DNA of 64,000 bases. It comes from Butyricimonas virosa. Its GTDB lineage: Bacteria > Bacteroidota > Bacteroidia > Bacteroidales > Marinifilaceae. Each line of letters opens with the position of its first letter. Positions within the stretch are counted from its first letter, which is position 1. Positions 1 through 9,000 of the stretch are shown piece by piece. The position numbers and the translations under genes are program-made. The stretch is from the NCBI RefSeq assembly GCF_025148635.1, contig NZ_CP102269.1, positions 1,674,001 to 1,738,000 of the forward strand. The letters run 5' to 3'. The notes beneath the pieces are model-generated. The model had not been told where the DNA came from, searched no databases, and saw only the letters and a list, made by a program, of their open reading frames with translations.

Positions 1-893
1 TCAACTTTACCCCAAGAGCAAGCCTCTTTCAAGGTAGAAGAAGAGCAAGCCCCGTCACGAACGTCGGCCACGGTGATCTGGATAGCGTATTTGTGCATCG
101 GCACGTCGAATCCGAGGATCTCGGCACAAACAACAGTGTCTTGAGCAAAATTCTTCGGTGTTCCACCACCTACCATAAACAAACCGGTCGTGCCTGCTTT
201 GATCTTGATTTGGGTCAATTCGATAAAATCTTTTACAGAGTCGATAGACACGTGTTTGTCGGGGTGTTCCCATTGGTGTTTACCAATACCGAATCCTGCG
301 CTACAATCGGAGAAAGCCGGGCAGAAGATAGGCACTCCGCATTCATAACAAGTCTGGATCAAGCTGTCTTTCTTAACAGCGTGTCCTTCGTGTAACCATT
401 TACCGATTTCCCAGATAAATTCACGTGAAGAATAAGGACGTGGTTCCAAGCTATTAGCGATCTCGAAAGTCGTGTGGTCGCAAGCTTGTAATTCCTCTTC
501 GTCGATGAACGTATCGTAAATACGGTCAATGTAAAGTTCTCTTAATTGCATGTCAGGTACGTCCTGGTGTCCCTTGTAGTGTTTGTAGCCAAGAGCCTCG
601 AACAAGTCCATATCGATGATAGACGCACCGGTGGAAACAACCACGTCAACCATTTTGTTACGAACCATATCCACGTAAACCTGCATACATCCGGCTGCAC
701 TGGTGCTTCCGGCAATGGTAAGAATATTAGTACACTCTTTCTCTCCGACCATCATCATCAGAATATCGGTTGCTCTGGCCGTGTCGCGAGAGGTGAATGA
801 CATATCGCGCATCGCGTCGATCAATTGGGTTGAGTCATACGACTTGATGTCGATGTGTTTGATAGTGTCTTTTAATAAATCTTTCTTTTCCAT
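1..893 (-). CDS. Deoxyhypusine synthase-like protein, 3' end cut by window edge
   Basis: The reading frame starts at the ATG at 893-891 and stays open to base 1, giving about 297 codons without a stop. Family members are usually 310-370 residues, so only the C-terminal tail is missing. The last visible residues read CSWGKV, matching the SWGK motif that carries the catalytic lysine of eukaryotic deoxyhypusine synthase. A glycine-rich GTTGLFMVGGGTPKNF stretch fits the NAD-binding part of that fold. Bacteria lack eIF5A, so the substrate is probably a free polyamine; some bacterial homologues are reported to act as homospermidine synthases. The agmatinase gene lies next to it on the same strand (113 bp apart), supporting a polyamine role. 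The exact reaction is not readable from sequence. Confidence 0.85.
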   Translation of the reverse strand, partial: MEKKDLLKDTIKHIDIKSYDSTQLIDAMRDMSFTSRDTARATDILMMMVGEKECTNILTIAGSTSAAGCMQVYVDMVRNKMVDVVVSTGASIIDMDLFEALGYKHYKGHQDVPDMQLRELYIDRIYDTFIDEEELQACDHTTFEIANSLEPRPYSSREFIWEIGKWLHEGHAVKKDSLIQTCYECGVPIFCPAFSDCSAGFGIGKHQWEHPDKHVSIDSVKDFIELTQIKIKAGTTGLFMVGGGTPKNFAQDTVVCAEILGFDVPMHKYAIQITVADVRDGACSSSTLKEACSWGKV

Positions 894-1005
894 TTTATTT
901 ATCTTAAAAATATAAGGTACAATTATGAGGACCTTATTGACTCAATTTCTCAATTTTAGATTCCAGCCGCACAAGGCTAATGCTTTAATCTTCAATCATA
1001 AATCA

Positions 1006-1878
1006 TCAATTGTTGGATTGGTTTTGATATTTGATGCTTAATATCTGGTAGATTAATTTGCTGGCCAAGAAGTCTGATGATTTATTAACTTCATTGGGGC
1101 AAAGTTCAACCACGTCCAAACCGACAATATTGTGACGTTCATTAATCAATTTAAGGAAGTTCAACACCTCTCTGTAATAAAGTCCGTCGGGTTCCGGGGT
1201 TCCCGTTGCCGGAAGAATAGCCGGGTCGAAAACGTCCAAATCGATCGTGATATACACGTTGTCGTGTAATTTTTGGGACACCATGTACATCCAGTTATTA
1301 CCTTCTTTGGCATCATGTAGGTCATGAGCATAGAAAATACGATCCGGCATGATGTTCTCTTTTTCTTCGATGGCTGAACTTCTGATTCCTACTTGAGCCA
1401 CGGTGGCCACCTCTTTGGCCCGGGCCATCACGCAGGCGTGGTTATGAGTGGAACCTTCGTATTCGCTACGCATATCGGAATGTGCATCCAGTTGTAAAAC
1501 AGAGAATTTGTCATAGTGTTTGGCAAAAGCCCGGAAAGCACCGATACTAACGGAATGCTCTCCTCCCAGGATCACCGGGAACTTTTTGTCGGTTAATATC
1601 TTGTCAACTTGTTTTTCAACTTCCTGAGACATGGCTTCCGGAGATGAGGCCTCTGTCACTGGTTCCAAGGTTGCAATACCATGAGTATACACTTCGGAAT
1701 CCGTTTCAATATCGTAGAGTTCCATGTTAGCCGATGCTTCAAGAATAGCATCGGGACCTTTATCTGCCCCTTTCAACCACGTGCTTGTCCCGTCATAAGG
1801 TACAGGTAATACTACAATCTCGGCAGTTTCGTATGCCGTAAACTCGCTGTCGAGTCCTCCATAATTTTTATTTTCCAT
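1006..1878 (-). CDS. speB: Agmatinase (ureohydrolase family)
   Basis: This 290-residue protein carries the binuclear manganese motifs of the arginase/agmatinase family in order: GGEHS, LDAHSDMR and IDLDVFDPAILPATGTPEP. The last motif, with the family's SxDxDxxDP pattern and the GTPEP run, is typical of agmatinase rather than arginase. The enzyme would hydrolyse agmatine to putrescine and urea in the cytoplasm. It sits directly upstream of the deoxyhypusine-synthase-like gene on the same strand, so putrescine made here could feed that enzyme. A TAGTTTTG element at 1931-1938 and a purine-rich AAAGGAG stretch near 1910 support the start. The distinction from guanidinobutyrase or proclavaminate hydrolase rests on overall similarity only. 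Confidence 0.88.
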   Translation of the reverse strand: MENKNYGGLDSEFTAYETAEIVVLPVPYDGTSTWLKGADKGPDAILEASANMELYDIETDSEVYTHGIATLEPVTEASSPEAMSQEVEKQVDKILTDKKFPVILGGEHSVSIGAFRAFAKHYDKFSVLQLDAHSDMRSEYEGSTHNHACVMARAKEVATVAQVGIRSSAIEEKENIMPDRIFYAHDLHDAKEGNNWMYMVSQKLHDNVYITIDLDVFDPAILPATGTPEPDGLYYREVLNFLKLINERHNIVGLDVVELCPNEVNKSSDFLASKLIYQILSIKYQNQSNN

Positions 1879-1930
1879 ATCTAATTGGGTTTATAGTATT
1901 TATAAACTCCTTTCTTTGTAAAAAGGTTTG

Positions 1931-1938
1931 CAAAACTA
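1931..1938 (-). promoter_or_regulatory. Candidate -7 box of the agmatinase gene
   Basis: Read on the minus strand the bases are TAGTTTTG, which fits the Bacteroidota -7 consensus TAnnTTTG, about 50 bases upstream of the agmatinase ATG. I did not find a convincing -33 TTG at the usual distance. Confidence 0.45.
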
Positions 1939-1998
1939 ACGAATATAATTGAGAATTGAAAATGGAAATTTGAAAATGAAAAACTCATTTTCATGTTA

Positions 1999-3306
1999 TC
2001 ATTTTTGGTTGTCAGTCTGGCTGTTAACGATGTGTTTCATGAACTCCATGGTCTCCGTTTTATTGATATACACAAGTTCCCGGTTGCGCATAATCCATTT
2101 CCCGTTCACCATGCTGAAGCGGATGTTTTTGCTGTTGGAGGCGTAAACGAGAGCGGAATATTCGTCATATATGGGAATCATGTTGCTGGCATCGGCATGG
2201 ATAACGATCAGATCGGCTCGTTTCCCGACCTCAAGGGAACCCGTGAGGTGTTGAATGCCGAGTGCCTTTGCTCCGTTGATGGTGGTCATGCGTAATGCCG
2301 TGCGGGCATCAACCGCCTCCGGGTTATAACCTGTTCCTTTGGGCAAGAGGGCGGCAAAGCGCATCTCCTCCACCATATCAAGGGTATTGTTGCTTGCCGT
2401 ACCGTCAGTACCTATGCTCACGTTGACACCTGCTTTCAGGTAAGTGTCCGTGTCGGCAATCCCGCTGGCCAGTTTTAGATTGCTTTTCGGACAATGGGCT
2501 ACTGATGTCCGGGTCCGTGCGTACAATTCGATCTCTTTGGGGGTTAGCCAAACGGAATGGGCTGCAATCACGTTCCTGTCCAATAACCCGATCGAGTAAA
2601 GGTATTCCGCCGGAGTTGTGCCGGTTTGAGCCGTGATGTCTTCCACTTCTTTACGGGTTTCGGCCACGTGGATGTGGAGAGGAATATTGTATTTTTCGGA
2701 GAGAACTTTGGCTTTTTGTAGTGTCTCTTTTGAACAGGTATAGGGTGAATGGGCACAAATGGCAGGATGGATCAAGCTGTCCCCGTACCATTGTTGAACG
2801 AGGGATTCACAGCGAGCCATTCCTTTATCGACCGTGTGAAAACTCGGTGTTGGAAAGTCGATCAAGGATTCTCCCACGACGGCCCGGATGCCCGCTTTTT
2901 TAGCTTCGGAGGCGATGATGTCTTCAAAGAAATACATGTCGTTGAAACACGTGGTTCCCGATTTGATCATCTCGATAAAGGCGAAGCGGGAAGCGATGGC
3001 CACGTTCTCCGGGGTCACCATGCGTGCTTCTGCCGGAAAGATATGTTCGTTTAGCCACGTGTGGAGCGGGAGGTCATCGGCATATCCGCGCAACATGGTC
3101 ATGGGTACATGGGTGTGCGTGTTGATAAACCCGGGCATCACGATCATCCCCTCGGCATCAAAATATTCTGCATCGGGAGATTCGATTTTATCTTTGCGTA
3201 TTTCTTTAATTTGATTACCTTCTATCCGGATAGAACCGTTTTTGATCAACTCCATGCGTTCGTTCATGGTAATGATACAGGCGTTAAATATAATTGTTGT
3301 TGCCAT
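1999..3306 (-). CDS. mtaD: Amidohydrolase, MtaD-like (5-methylthioadenosine/S-adenosylhomocysteine deaminase family)
   Basis: This 435-residue protein shows the metal-dependent amidohydrolase pattern: GFINTHTHVPMTMLRG near the N-terminus (HxH metal ligands), HVAET in the middle, AAHSVWLT, then VAHCPKSNLKLASGIA and the late metal aspartate in SIGTDGTASNN. The combination with ADDLPLHTWL is typical of the MtaD/SsnA/TrzN branch, which deaminates methylthioadenosine, S-adenosylhomocysteine or adenosine. Methylthioadenosine is a by-product of spermidine synthesis, so it may be linked to the polyamine genes beside it. A TAACTTTG element lies just upstream at 3323-3330. Substrate specificity cannot be fixed from sequence. 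Confidence 0.82.
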   Translation of the reverse strand: MATTIIFNACIITMNERMELIKNGSIRIEGNQIKEIRKDKIESPDAEYFDAEGMIVMPGFINTHTHVPMTMLRGYADDLPLHTWLNEHIFPAEARMVTPENVAIASRFAFIEMIKSGTTCFNDMYFFEDIIASEAKKAGIRAVVGESLIDFPTPSFHTVDKGMARCESLVQQWYGDSLIHPAICAHSPYTCSKETLQKAKVLSEKYNIPLHIHVAETRKEVEDITAQTGTTPAEYLYSIGLLDRNVIAAHSVWLTPKEIELYARTRTSVAHCPKSNLKLASGIADTDTYLKAGVNVSIGTDGTASNNTLDMVEEMRFAALLPKGTGYNPEAVDARTALRMTTINGAKALGIQHLTGSLEVGKRADLIVIHADASNMIPIYDEYSALVYASNSKNIRFSMVNGKWIMRNRELVYINKTETMEFMKHIVNSQTDNQK

Positions 3307-3322
3307 ATTCTTGTTTTTATGC

Positions 3323-3330
3323 CAAAGTTA
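3323..3330 (-). promoter_or_regulatory. Candidate -7 box of the amidohydrolase gene
   Basis: On the minus strand the bases read TAACTTTG (TAnnTTTG), ending 17 bases before the ATG at 3306, so the leader would be only about 10 bases. Confidence 0.45.
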
Positions 3331-3457
3331 GTGATATTTCCGGTTTCGAGGGACGATATGACAGTTTTTCCTGGTATGGTATTTAACCATAGGATAAAGT
3401 TGGTTTATTCCTGTTTTATCCGTGTTGATATTTTCTAATAATAAAACGGATAAATCA

Positions 3458-3488
3458 TTGATTTTTGTTCACTAATTGGTTATCTTTG
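3458..3488 (+). promoter_or_regulatory. Promoter of the toxin-antitoxin operon
   Basis: TTG at 3458-3460, a 20-base spacer, then TATCTTTG at 3481-3488 match the Bacteroidota -33/-7 promoter. The start site would be near 3495. This places the toxin start at 3509 and excludes the longer frame starting at 3476, which would overlap the promoter. Confidence 0.65.
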
Positions 3489-3508
3489 TGAAAGCAAAAA
3501 TACTTGTT

Positions 3509-3874
3509 ATGACAGAAAAAAGAGAATATGTTCGCCAAGTAGTAGCGTATGCAAATTATTTTAAGGATTTCAAAAAGACTTTATCTCGGGATACTTTGCG
3601 TAAAATCTACCAGATTTTTATTTATATAATGACGTTAGAACAGGTTCCTGAGAAATTTCTTAAAGCAGTTGTTGGGGTACATGGACTTTTTGAAGTTAGA
3701 GTTGAAGAGGGCGGTAATATTTATCGGATTTTTTGTTGTATGGATGAGGGTAATTTGGTGATATTGTTTAATGGTTTTCAGAAAAAAACGCAGAAAACAC
3801 CTCTCAGAGAGATAGAACGAGCTAAACGGATTATGAATGAATATTTTGCTAGTAAAGACAGGAAAGGAGAATAA
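3509..3874 (+). CDS. RelE/HigB-family toxin
   Basis: This 121-residue protein has the compact RelE/ParE fold signature: a basic helical N-terminus, the central VHGLFEVRVEEGGNIYRIFC strand region, then ILFNGFQKKTQKTP followed by REIERAKRIMNEY, the classic C-terminal helix of HigB-type mRNA interferases. Such toxins cleave mRNA at the ribosome and are neutralised by the partner antitoxin. The ATG at 3509 is chosen because a promoter lies at 3458-3488. The antitoxin follows one base after the stop, so the two are co-transcribed in toxin-first order, as is usual for HigBA. Activity is not shown, but the frame is intact. Confidence 0.85.
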   Translation: MTEKREYVRQVVAYANYFKDFKKTLSRDTLRKIYQIFIYIMTLEQVPEKFLKAVVGVHGLFEVRVEEGGNIYRIFCCMDEGNLVILFNGFQKKTQKTPLREIERAKRIMNEYFASKDRKGE

Positions 3875-3875
3875 A

Positions 3876-4187
3876 ATGATGAGTAATGATGAATTGAAAG
3901 CAATAGGATGTACCCCGATTGAGGATTTAATCACGGAAGATTTTGGTGCTATCGGGACGGAAGAACGTAATGAATTTGAAAATGGGTGCGAGGCATTCAT
4001 TATAGGGGAGCAATTAAAAGCAGAGCGTTTGAAAGCGGGTATGACGCAGGAGCAACTTGCAGCTAAGATAGGAACAAAAAAAAGTTATATTTCCCGTATT
4101 GAAAATGGACATGCAGATATTCAGCTTTCCACGTTGTTTAAGATATTTCAAGGGCTTGGACGTAAAATTAGTTTTACTATAATGTAA
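3876..4187 (+). CDS. HigA-like antitoxin with XRE helix-turn-helix
   Basis: This 103-residue protein ends in a clear Cro/CI-type helix-turn-helix: LKAGMTQEQLAAKIGTKKSY followed by ISRIENGHADIQLSTLFKIF. The N-terminal half is acidic and would wrap the toxin. The family neutralises RelE/HigB toxins and represses the shared promoter. The start is the ATG at 3876 (a second ATG follows at 3879), preceded by the purine-rich AGGAAAGGAGA at 3860-3870. Upstream in-frame codons lie inside the toxin gene and are not needed. Confidence 0.87.
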   Translation: MMSNDELKAIGCTPIEDLITEDFGAIGTEERNEFENGCEAFIIGEQLKAERLKAGMTQEQLAAKIGTKKSYISRIENGHADIQLSTLFKIFQGLGRKISFTIM

Positions 4188-4194
4188 TTCCATA

Positions 4195-4226
4195 AGTCAC
4201 CTCGTTTCTAAACTAGACGAGTGGCT
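4195..4226. terminator. Possible terminator between convergent genes
   Basis: An imperfect inverted repeat (CTCGT at 4201-4205 with ACGAG at 4217-4221, flanked by partly complementary bases) lies between the antitoxin stop and the sigma factor stop. It is weak and lacks a long T-run. Confidence 0.3.
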
Positions 4227-4228
4227 AA

Positions 4229-4756
4229 TTACTTCACCATATATTTCCGTAACATAATAACCGCTTCCCGGCGTTTGTTGTAGACGGTTTGGAGGGCGAT
4301 GCCTAGCTTCGTGGCGATCTCTTCGGGTTTCCAGCCTTCGAGGTACATGCGGATGATCGTGGCGTAATCGTCGGGTAGGAATTTGAGAGATTCGTACAGG
4401 GAATGGTATAGCTCCACTTGCTCGATGTCCTCCGAAAATTCGTTTTCAACTTTACTTTCCAGTTCGAAACGTTGCTGGTATCCCAGATGTTTGATTTTAT
4501 TCTTGTAGGCATTTTTCAATGCGATGAAGCAGAATGTCTTGATATAAAGGATCGAAGGAAATTGGACAGATTCTCGAAGCCATATATCGGTGAAAATGTC
4601 TTGTATAACGTCTTCTGCCGGAACATTCAGGGATTCGAAAAGCCGGGTGGCGTATAGGTATAATTCTCTATATATCATTCGATAAACGATACTGAATGCA
4701 CGCGGGTGACGCCGGTTAAAAGATTCCAAAAGGATTACATCGTTCTGTTTTGACAT
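4229..4756 (-). CDS. ECF RNA polymerase sigma factor (FecI-like), locus A
   Basis: This 175-residue protein has sigma region 2 (FSIVYRMIYRELYLYATRLF then AEDVIQDIFTDIW) and a region 4 helix-turn-helix (EEIATKLGIALQTVYNKRRE). It belongs to the short sigma-70 group that Bacteroidota pair with FecR anti-sigma factors and STN-bearing SusC transporters. It is divergent from the fecR gene at 4866, with about 110 bases between them, so it is the obvious regulator of locus A. A TACATTTG box at 4781-4788 probably drives it. Its cognate promoter sequence could not be identified with confidence. Confidence 0.9.
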   Translation of the reverse strand: MSKQNDVILLESFNRRHPRAFSIVYRMIYRELYLYATRLFESLNVPAEDVIQDIFTDIWLRESVQFPSILYIKTFCFIALKNAYKNKIKHLGYQQRFELESKVENEFSEDIEQVELYHSLYESLKFLPDDYATIIRMYLEGWKPEEIATKLGIALQTVYNKRREAVIMLRKYMVK

Positions 4757-4780
4757 ACATCCAATATAGATTTATTTGTG

Positions 4781-4788
4781 CAAATGTA
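4781..4788 (-). promoter_or_regulatory. Candidate -7 box of the locus A sigma gene
   Basis: On the minus strand the bases read TACATTTG (TAnnTTTG), 24 bases before the ATG of the sigma factor. Confidence 0.4.
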
Positions 4789-4865
4789 AATCTTTTTTGA
4801 AAAAAAACACTTTTCTGCGGTAGTTTTTCCTATCTCGGTTTATATATGTATAAAAAAGTATAGAT

Positions 4866-5897
4866 ATGAAGACTGAAAAAGATATAGAAGAAATTCTGGA
4901 TAACGTGAAAATCCCTTCGGATGAAGAGGTTGAGGCTGCGGGAATGCGGTTTGACCGTCGGATACGTCGCCTGAGGATGCGTCGTCGCGTGATGTGGGCA
5001 ACAGGTTCTGTGGCGGCAGTCCTGTGTTGCGGGGTAGTGTTTGCTTCTTTGTGGATGAATAGAGGGGTAAAAGAAAATCTCGGCGTGTCGGAAATACCTC
5101 GTGTCCTTACAACGGATCATCAGGTTGCCGTGCCGACATTGATTCTAGCGGATGGCAACAAATTGAACCTGAAAGAGAGGGAAATAGATTCAACGATTGG
5201 GAAATCGAATATCCGGATTACAGACGACCGGGTGATCTACGATACCATACCTGCCGTGCGGGAAATCGTGTACAACAGGTTAATCATTCCAACCGGGTTT
5301 ACCTATAACGTCACCCTTGCCGATGGGACGAAGGTAACGCTGAATGCCGGGAGTAGCTTGAAATACCCGGAAATATTCGTCGGCAAACAACGGGAAGTGG
5401 AATTGTCGGGTGAAGCCTATTTTAACGTGGCCAAATCGGATATTCCTTTCGAGATAAGTGTCGGTGGTTCGAAGATCCGGGTTTATGGCACCCGTTTCAA
5501 CGTGAAAGAACGTCCTCAAAAGGCCATCGAAACCGTTTTGATCGCGGGGAAGATCGGTTTTAAATCCCCCGGTCACAAGGAAGTCCGAGTCGTTCCCGGG
5601 GAATTAGTGTCTTATGATATGGCATCGGCAGGCATCAAGGTACAACCTGTGGATGTACAGTATGCCACGGCGTGGTTAGACGGCGTGTTCCGTTATCGGG
5701 ACAAGCCTTTGGATCTGGTGTTAGAAGACATTTCCATCTGGTACGGGGTTTCTTTTGAATCCCGGGAAGGACTGGATAAAATAGAAGTCACTATGAATCT
5801 AAATAAAACGACACCGATAGATGAAGTTGTGTCGTTCCTTGAAAAAATAACAAATTGCAAATTTATAGAAGAAAGGGGGCATTACACCGTGAAGTAA
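4866..5897 (+). CDS. FecR-family anti-sigma factor, locus A
   Basis: This 343-residue protein has a cytoplasmic N-terminal part, one membrane span at about residues 40-62 (hydrophobic, around GSVAAVLCCGVVFASLW), and a periplasmic FecR domain seen in RLIIPTGFTYNVTLADGTKV, GEAYFNVAKSDIPFEI and VYGTRFNVK. The C-terminal 70 residues match the DUF4974 (STN-like) region common in Bacteroidota. FecR proteins hold the ECF sigma factor until the STN domain of an outer-membrane transporter signals substrate. The divergent sigma gene and the STN-bearing SusC downstream give a complete trans-envelope circuit. A hairpin at 5920-5949 separates it from susC. Confidence 0.92.
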   Translation: MKTEKDIEEILDNVKIPSDEEVEAAGMRFDRRIRRLRMRRRVMWATGSVAAVLCCGVVFASLWMNRGVKENLGVSEIPRVLTTDHQVAVPTLILADGNKLNLKEREIDSTIGKSNIRITDDRVIYDTIPAVREIVYNRLIIPTGFTYNVTLADGTKVTLNAGSSLKYPEIFVGKQREVELSGEAYFNVAKSDIPFEISVGGSKIRVYGTRFNVKERPQKAIETVLIAGKIGFKSPGHKEVRVVPGELVSYDMASAGIKVQPVDVQYATAWLDGVFRYRDKPLDLVLEDISIWYGVSFESREGLDKIEVTMNLNKTTPIDEVVSFLEKITNCKFIEERGHYTVK

Positions 5898-5919
5898 ACA
5901 TTTGAATCAAAAAAATTAT

Positions 5920-5949
5920 CCCGCTAGGCAGGATAATTTCACGTGAAAT
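5920..5949 (+). terminator. Hairpin between fecR and susC, locus A
   Basis: AAATTATCC at 5923-5931 pairs with GGATAATTT at 5941-5949 around a nine-base loop. It lies just after the fecR stop, with an A-run on its left side. It could end the fecR transcript so that susC is driven from its own promoter in the remaining 87 bases. Confidence 0.5.
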
Positions 5950-6036
5950 CGCTATCGAATAAAATTGAGCCTTTATCATAGCGACCATCAAACAGTAAAT
6001 CAAATTTACTATTTAATTAATTAGTACGACAAATTT

Positions 6037-9000
6037 ATGCAAAAAAATCACATCGGCGGTATTCATATCGCTAAAAAAATTGCGTTGTGCATATTCTTGG
6101 TATCTGCGACGCTAAGTGCTGTACCAAAGAGTACTTTCGGGGCCACATTCAGTGTGTTTCAGGTCATCCAAAAGAAAGTAACGATTTCGATGAAAAATGC
6201 CACGCTGGAAACAATCCTTGCCGAAATCAATCGGCAGACGGGCCTTGATTACGGTTTCCAAAGTAACGGATCGGTAGATAAGAACCGGAGATTCACCTTA
6301 GAAGTAACAGATATTACCGTGGAAGAAGCTCTCAATACACTATTGAAAGATAGTCCGTATGATTATGTGTTGGAGAAAAATCGGATCGTGATAGTCATCC
6401 GGGAAAAGAAACCGGTACAGTTGATTGCCGTTACCGGGCGAGTTGTGGATGAAAAAGGGAATCCTATTCCCGGGGCGACGGTGCTTATCCAGGGAACTAC
6501 CCAAGGGGTGGCCACGGATGCTGACGGACGTTACACGATCAATACTCGGCCGGAGGATGCTTTGCGGATTTCCTTCATTGGTTACAAAACAGAGGTAGTG
6601 CCACTTAAAGGCAAAACGAAATTGAATGTTCGTCTGAACCCCACGGCCGAAAATATCGAGGAGGTAACCGTTGTGGCTTTTGGGGAGCAAAAGAAAGAGA
6701 GCGTGGTTTCGGCGATCACTACCGTGGATGCAAGAACCTTGAAGTCTTCAAGTAGTGACTTGACTTCCCAGTTTGCCGGGAAAATCGCCGGTATCGTGGG
6801 GTGGCAGACGGGAGGTATCCCCGGGGCGTTGACAGAAGAAGAAATGAATACCAAATTTTACATTCGTGGTATCACTTCCTTCCAATCCAAGGCTAATATC
6901 GATCCCTTGATCTTGATTGATGGTGTAGAATCGTCCAAGTTGGATCTTTCTCGTATGACACCTGAAGATATTGAAACTTTCAGCGTGATGAAAGACGCTT
7001 CGGCAACCGCCATGTACGGGGCTCGTGGGGCGAACGGGGTTATTTTGATTACGACAAAAAAAGGACAGGAAGGTAGTGTTTACACCTCTGTTCGTTACGA
7101 GGCAGTATTGAGTATGCCAACGAGGGAGATCGAGGTGGTGGATCCCATCAATTACATGAAAATGTACAATCAGGCATTGTTGGCTCGTAACCCGGATGCC
7201 ACCCCGCAATATAGCGTGGAGCGCATCGAACGTACCGGTTCTCCTTCCTATCCTTCTTGGGTGTATCCGGCGAATGATTGGTATGACATCATGTTCCACG
7301 ATTACTCCATTAATCATCGTGCCGGATTGAATATCCGGGGTGGTTCCCGGTTGGTTCAATATTACACGTCCGTGAATTATGTCCGTGACGAGGGTATGTT
7401 GAAGACCGATCGTTTGAACCAGTTCAAGTGTAATATCGAGAATAGTACGTTCTCTTTCCGTACGAATTTGAATATTGATTTGAGTGCTGGAATTCGGTTA
7501 AACATTAACACTTCGGCGAACTTGGATAAATACCGCGGTCCTTATGCCGATGTATCGCAGGCCTATTATCTGGCTTTTAATGCTTCTCCGGTGGATTTTG
7601 CTCCAACTTATCCTGCAGATGAGTCATCTAACTGGCCGCATCTTCGTTTTGGCGCCGTGGATCAAAATACTACCAATCCCTATTTGATTTTGCATCAGGG
7701 ATATAAGGATCGTCGCCGTTACTCTGCTGTGGCCCGTGCAGAGTATATACACAATCTTTCGACTCTTCTCAAGGGATTGGAGTTACGGGCTTCCGTTTCC
7801 ATGAACCAGACGGGGTACTACGCGAATGCTTATAAAACAGTTCCTTATATGTATGCTCTGAAAGACTATGATTTTGAAACCGGAGTACATCAATTAAATG
7901 CTTTGAATAGTAGTGAGGCATCAAGGACATTGACAAAAGATACAGATGGTCAACATACGAATAGTTCTCAATCCACGCAAATGAGTTACGAGGTACGGGG
8001 GCTACACGTGGCGGCTTGGGGAGAACATCAGACCAGCTTGACTGTTGTGTTTAATGCGCAGGAGACAACCTATTCACAAACCGCATCCGTGTTGGATGGT
8101 ATTCCTAACCGAAATATGGGCGTGTCCATGCGCGGTACTTACGGGTGGAGAGACAAGTATTTTGCAGAAGCTAGTTTTGGGTACAACGGGTCCGAACGTT
8201 TTGCCAAAGATCATCAATTCGGATTCTTCCCCGCATTAGGAGCGGCTTGGATTGCTTCCAAAGAGAGATTTCTTGCTGATCACACCGCTCATTGGCTTTC
8301 TTTCTTGAAATTTCGTTTCTCGTGGGGTAAGGTCGGGAATGACGGTGTGATTAAAACTCCGCGTTTCACGCATCTACCTTTGCTGGATAATGACAGTGCG
8401 TTAGATCCAGCTCCAAGTGGAAACAATATATCAAGGCCTTACGTGGCTTCTTATCCGAATGAGAAACTCACGTGGGAAATTGCAGAACAAAGTAATATCG
8501 GTATCGAAACCAAGTTCTTTGGTGGGATTGTGGAGCTAAATGCTGACATTTATCAAGAAATTCGGCATAATATTCTGGATTATCGTTACACGATGCCCTC
8601 GACTACTGGTTTGGAGAAGCCGCAAATTGGTAACGTGGGTAAGGCTCGTTCTCGGGGTATTGATCTTTCGGGTAAGATACAACACGCTTTTACTCCGGAC
8701 CTTTGGATGATTTTGAACGGTACGTTCACGTATAGTAAGGCCACTTATAGGGAGATCGAGGAAGCCACGAGTAAGCCGGAATGGCAACGGAGAGAGGGGC
8801 ATGAACTGTCGCAGCAGATCGGTTACATTGCCGAGGGACTTTTCCGTGACCAGGCAGAGATCAACAATTCTCCTACCCAAGGAGGAGACATCATGCCGGG
8901 AGACATTCGCTACCGTGATATAAACGAGGATGGAGTCATTGACGTGAATGATGCCACGTATATCGGATTCCCGACAACTCCCCGTGTGATTTACGGGTTC

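Noticed and set aside
6748..7359. Long minus-strand frames inside susC and other genes
   Set aside because: They mirror conserved coding sequence on the other strand, have no promoter or family motif, and are shadows.
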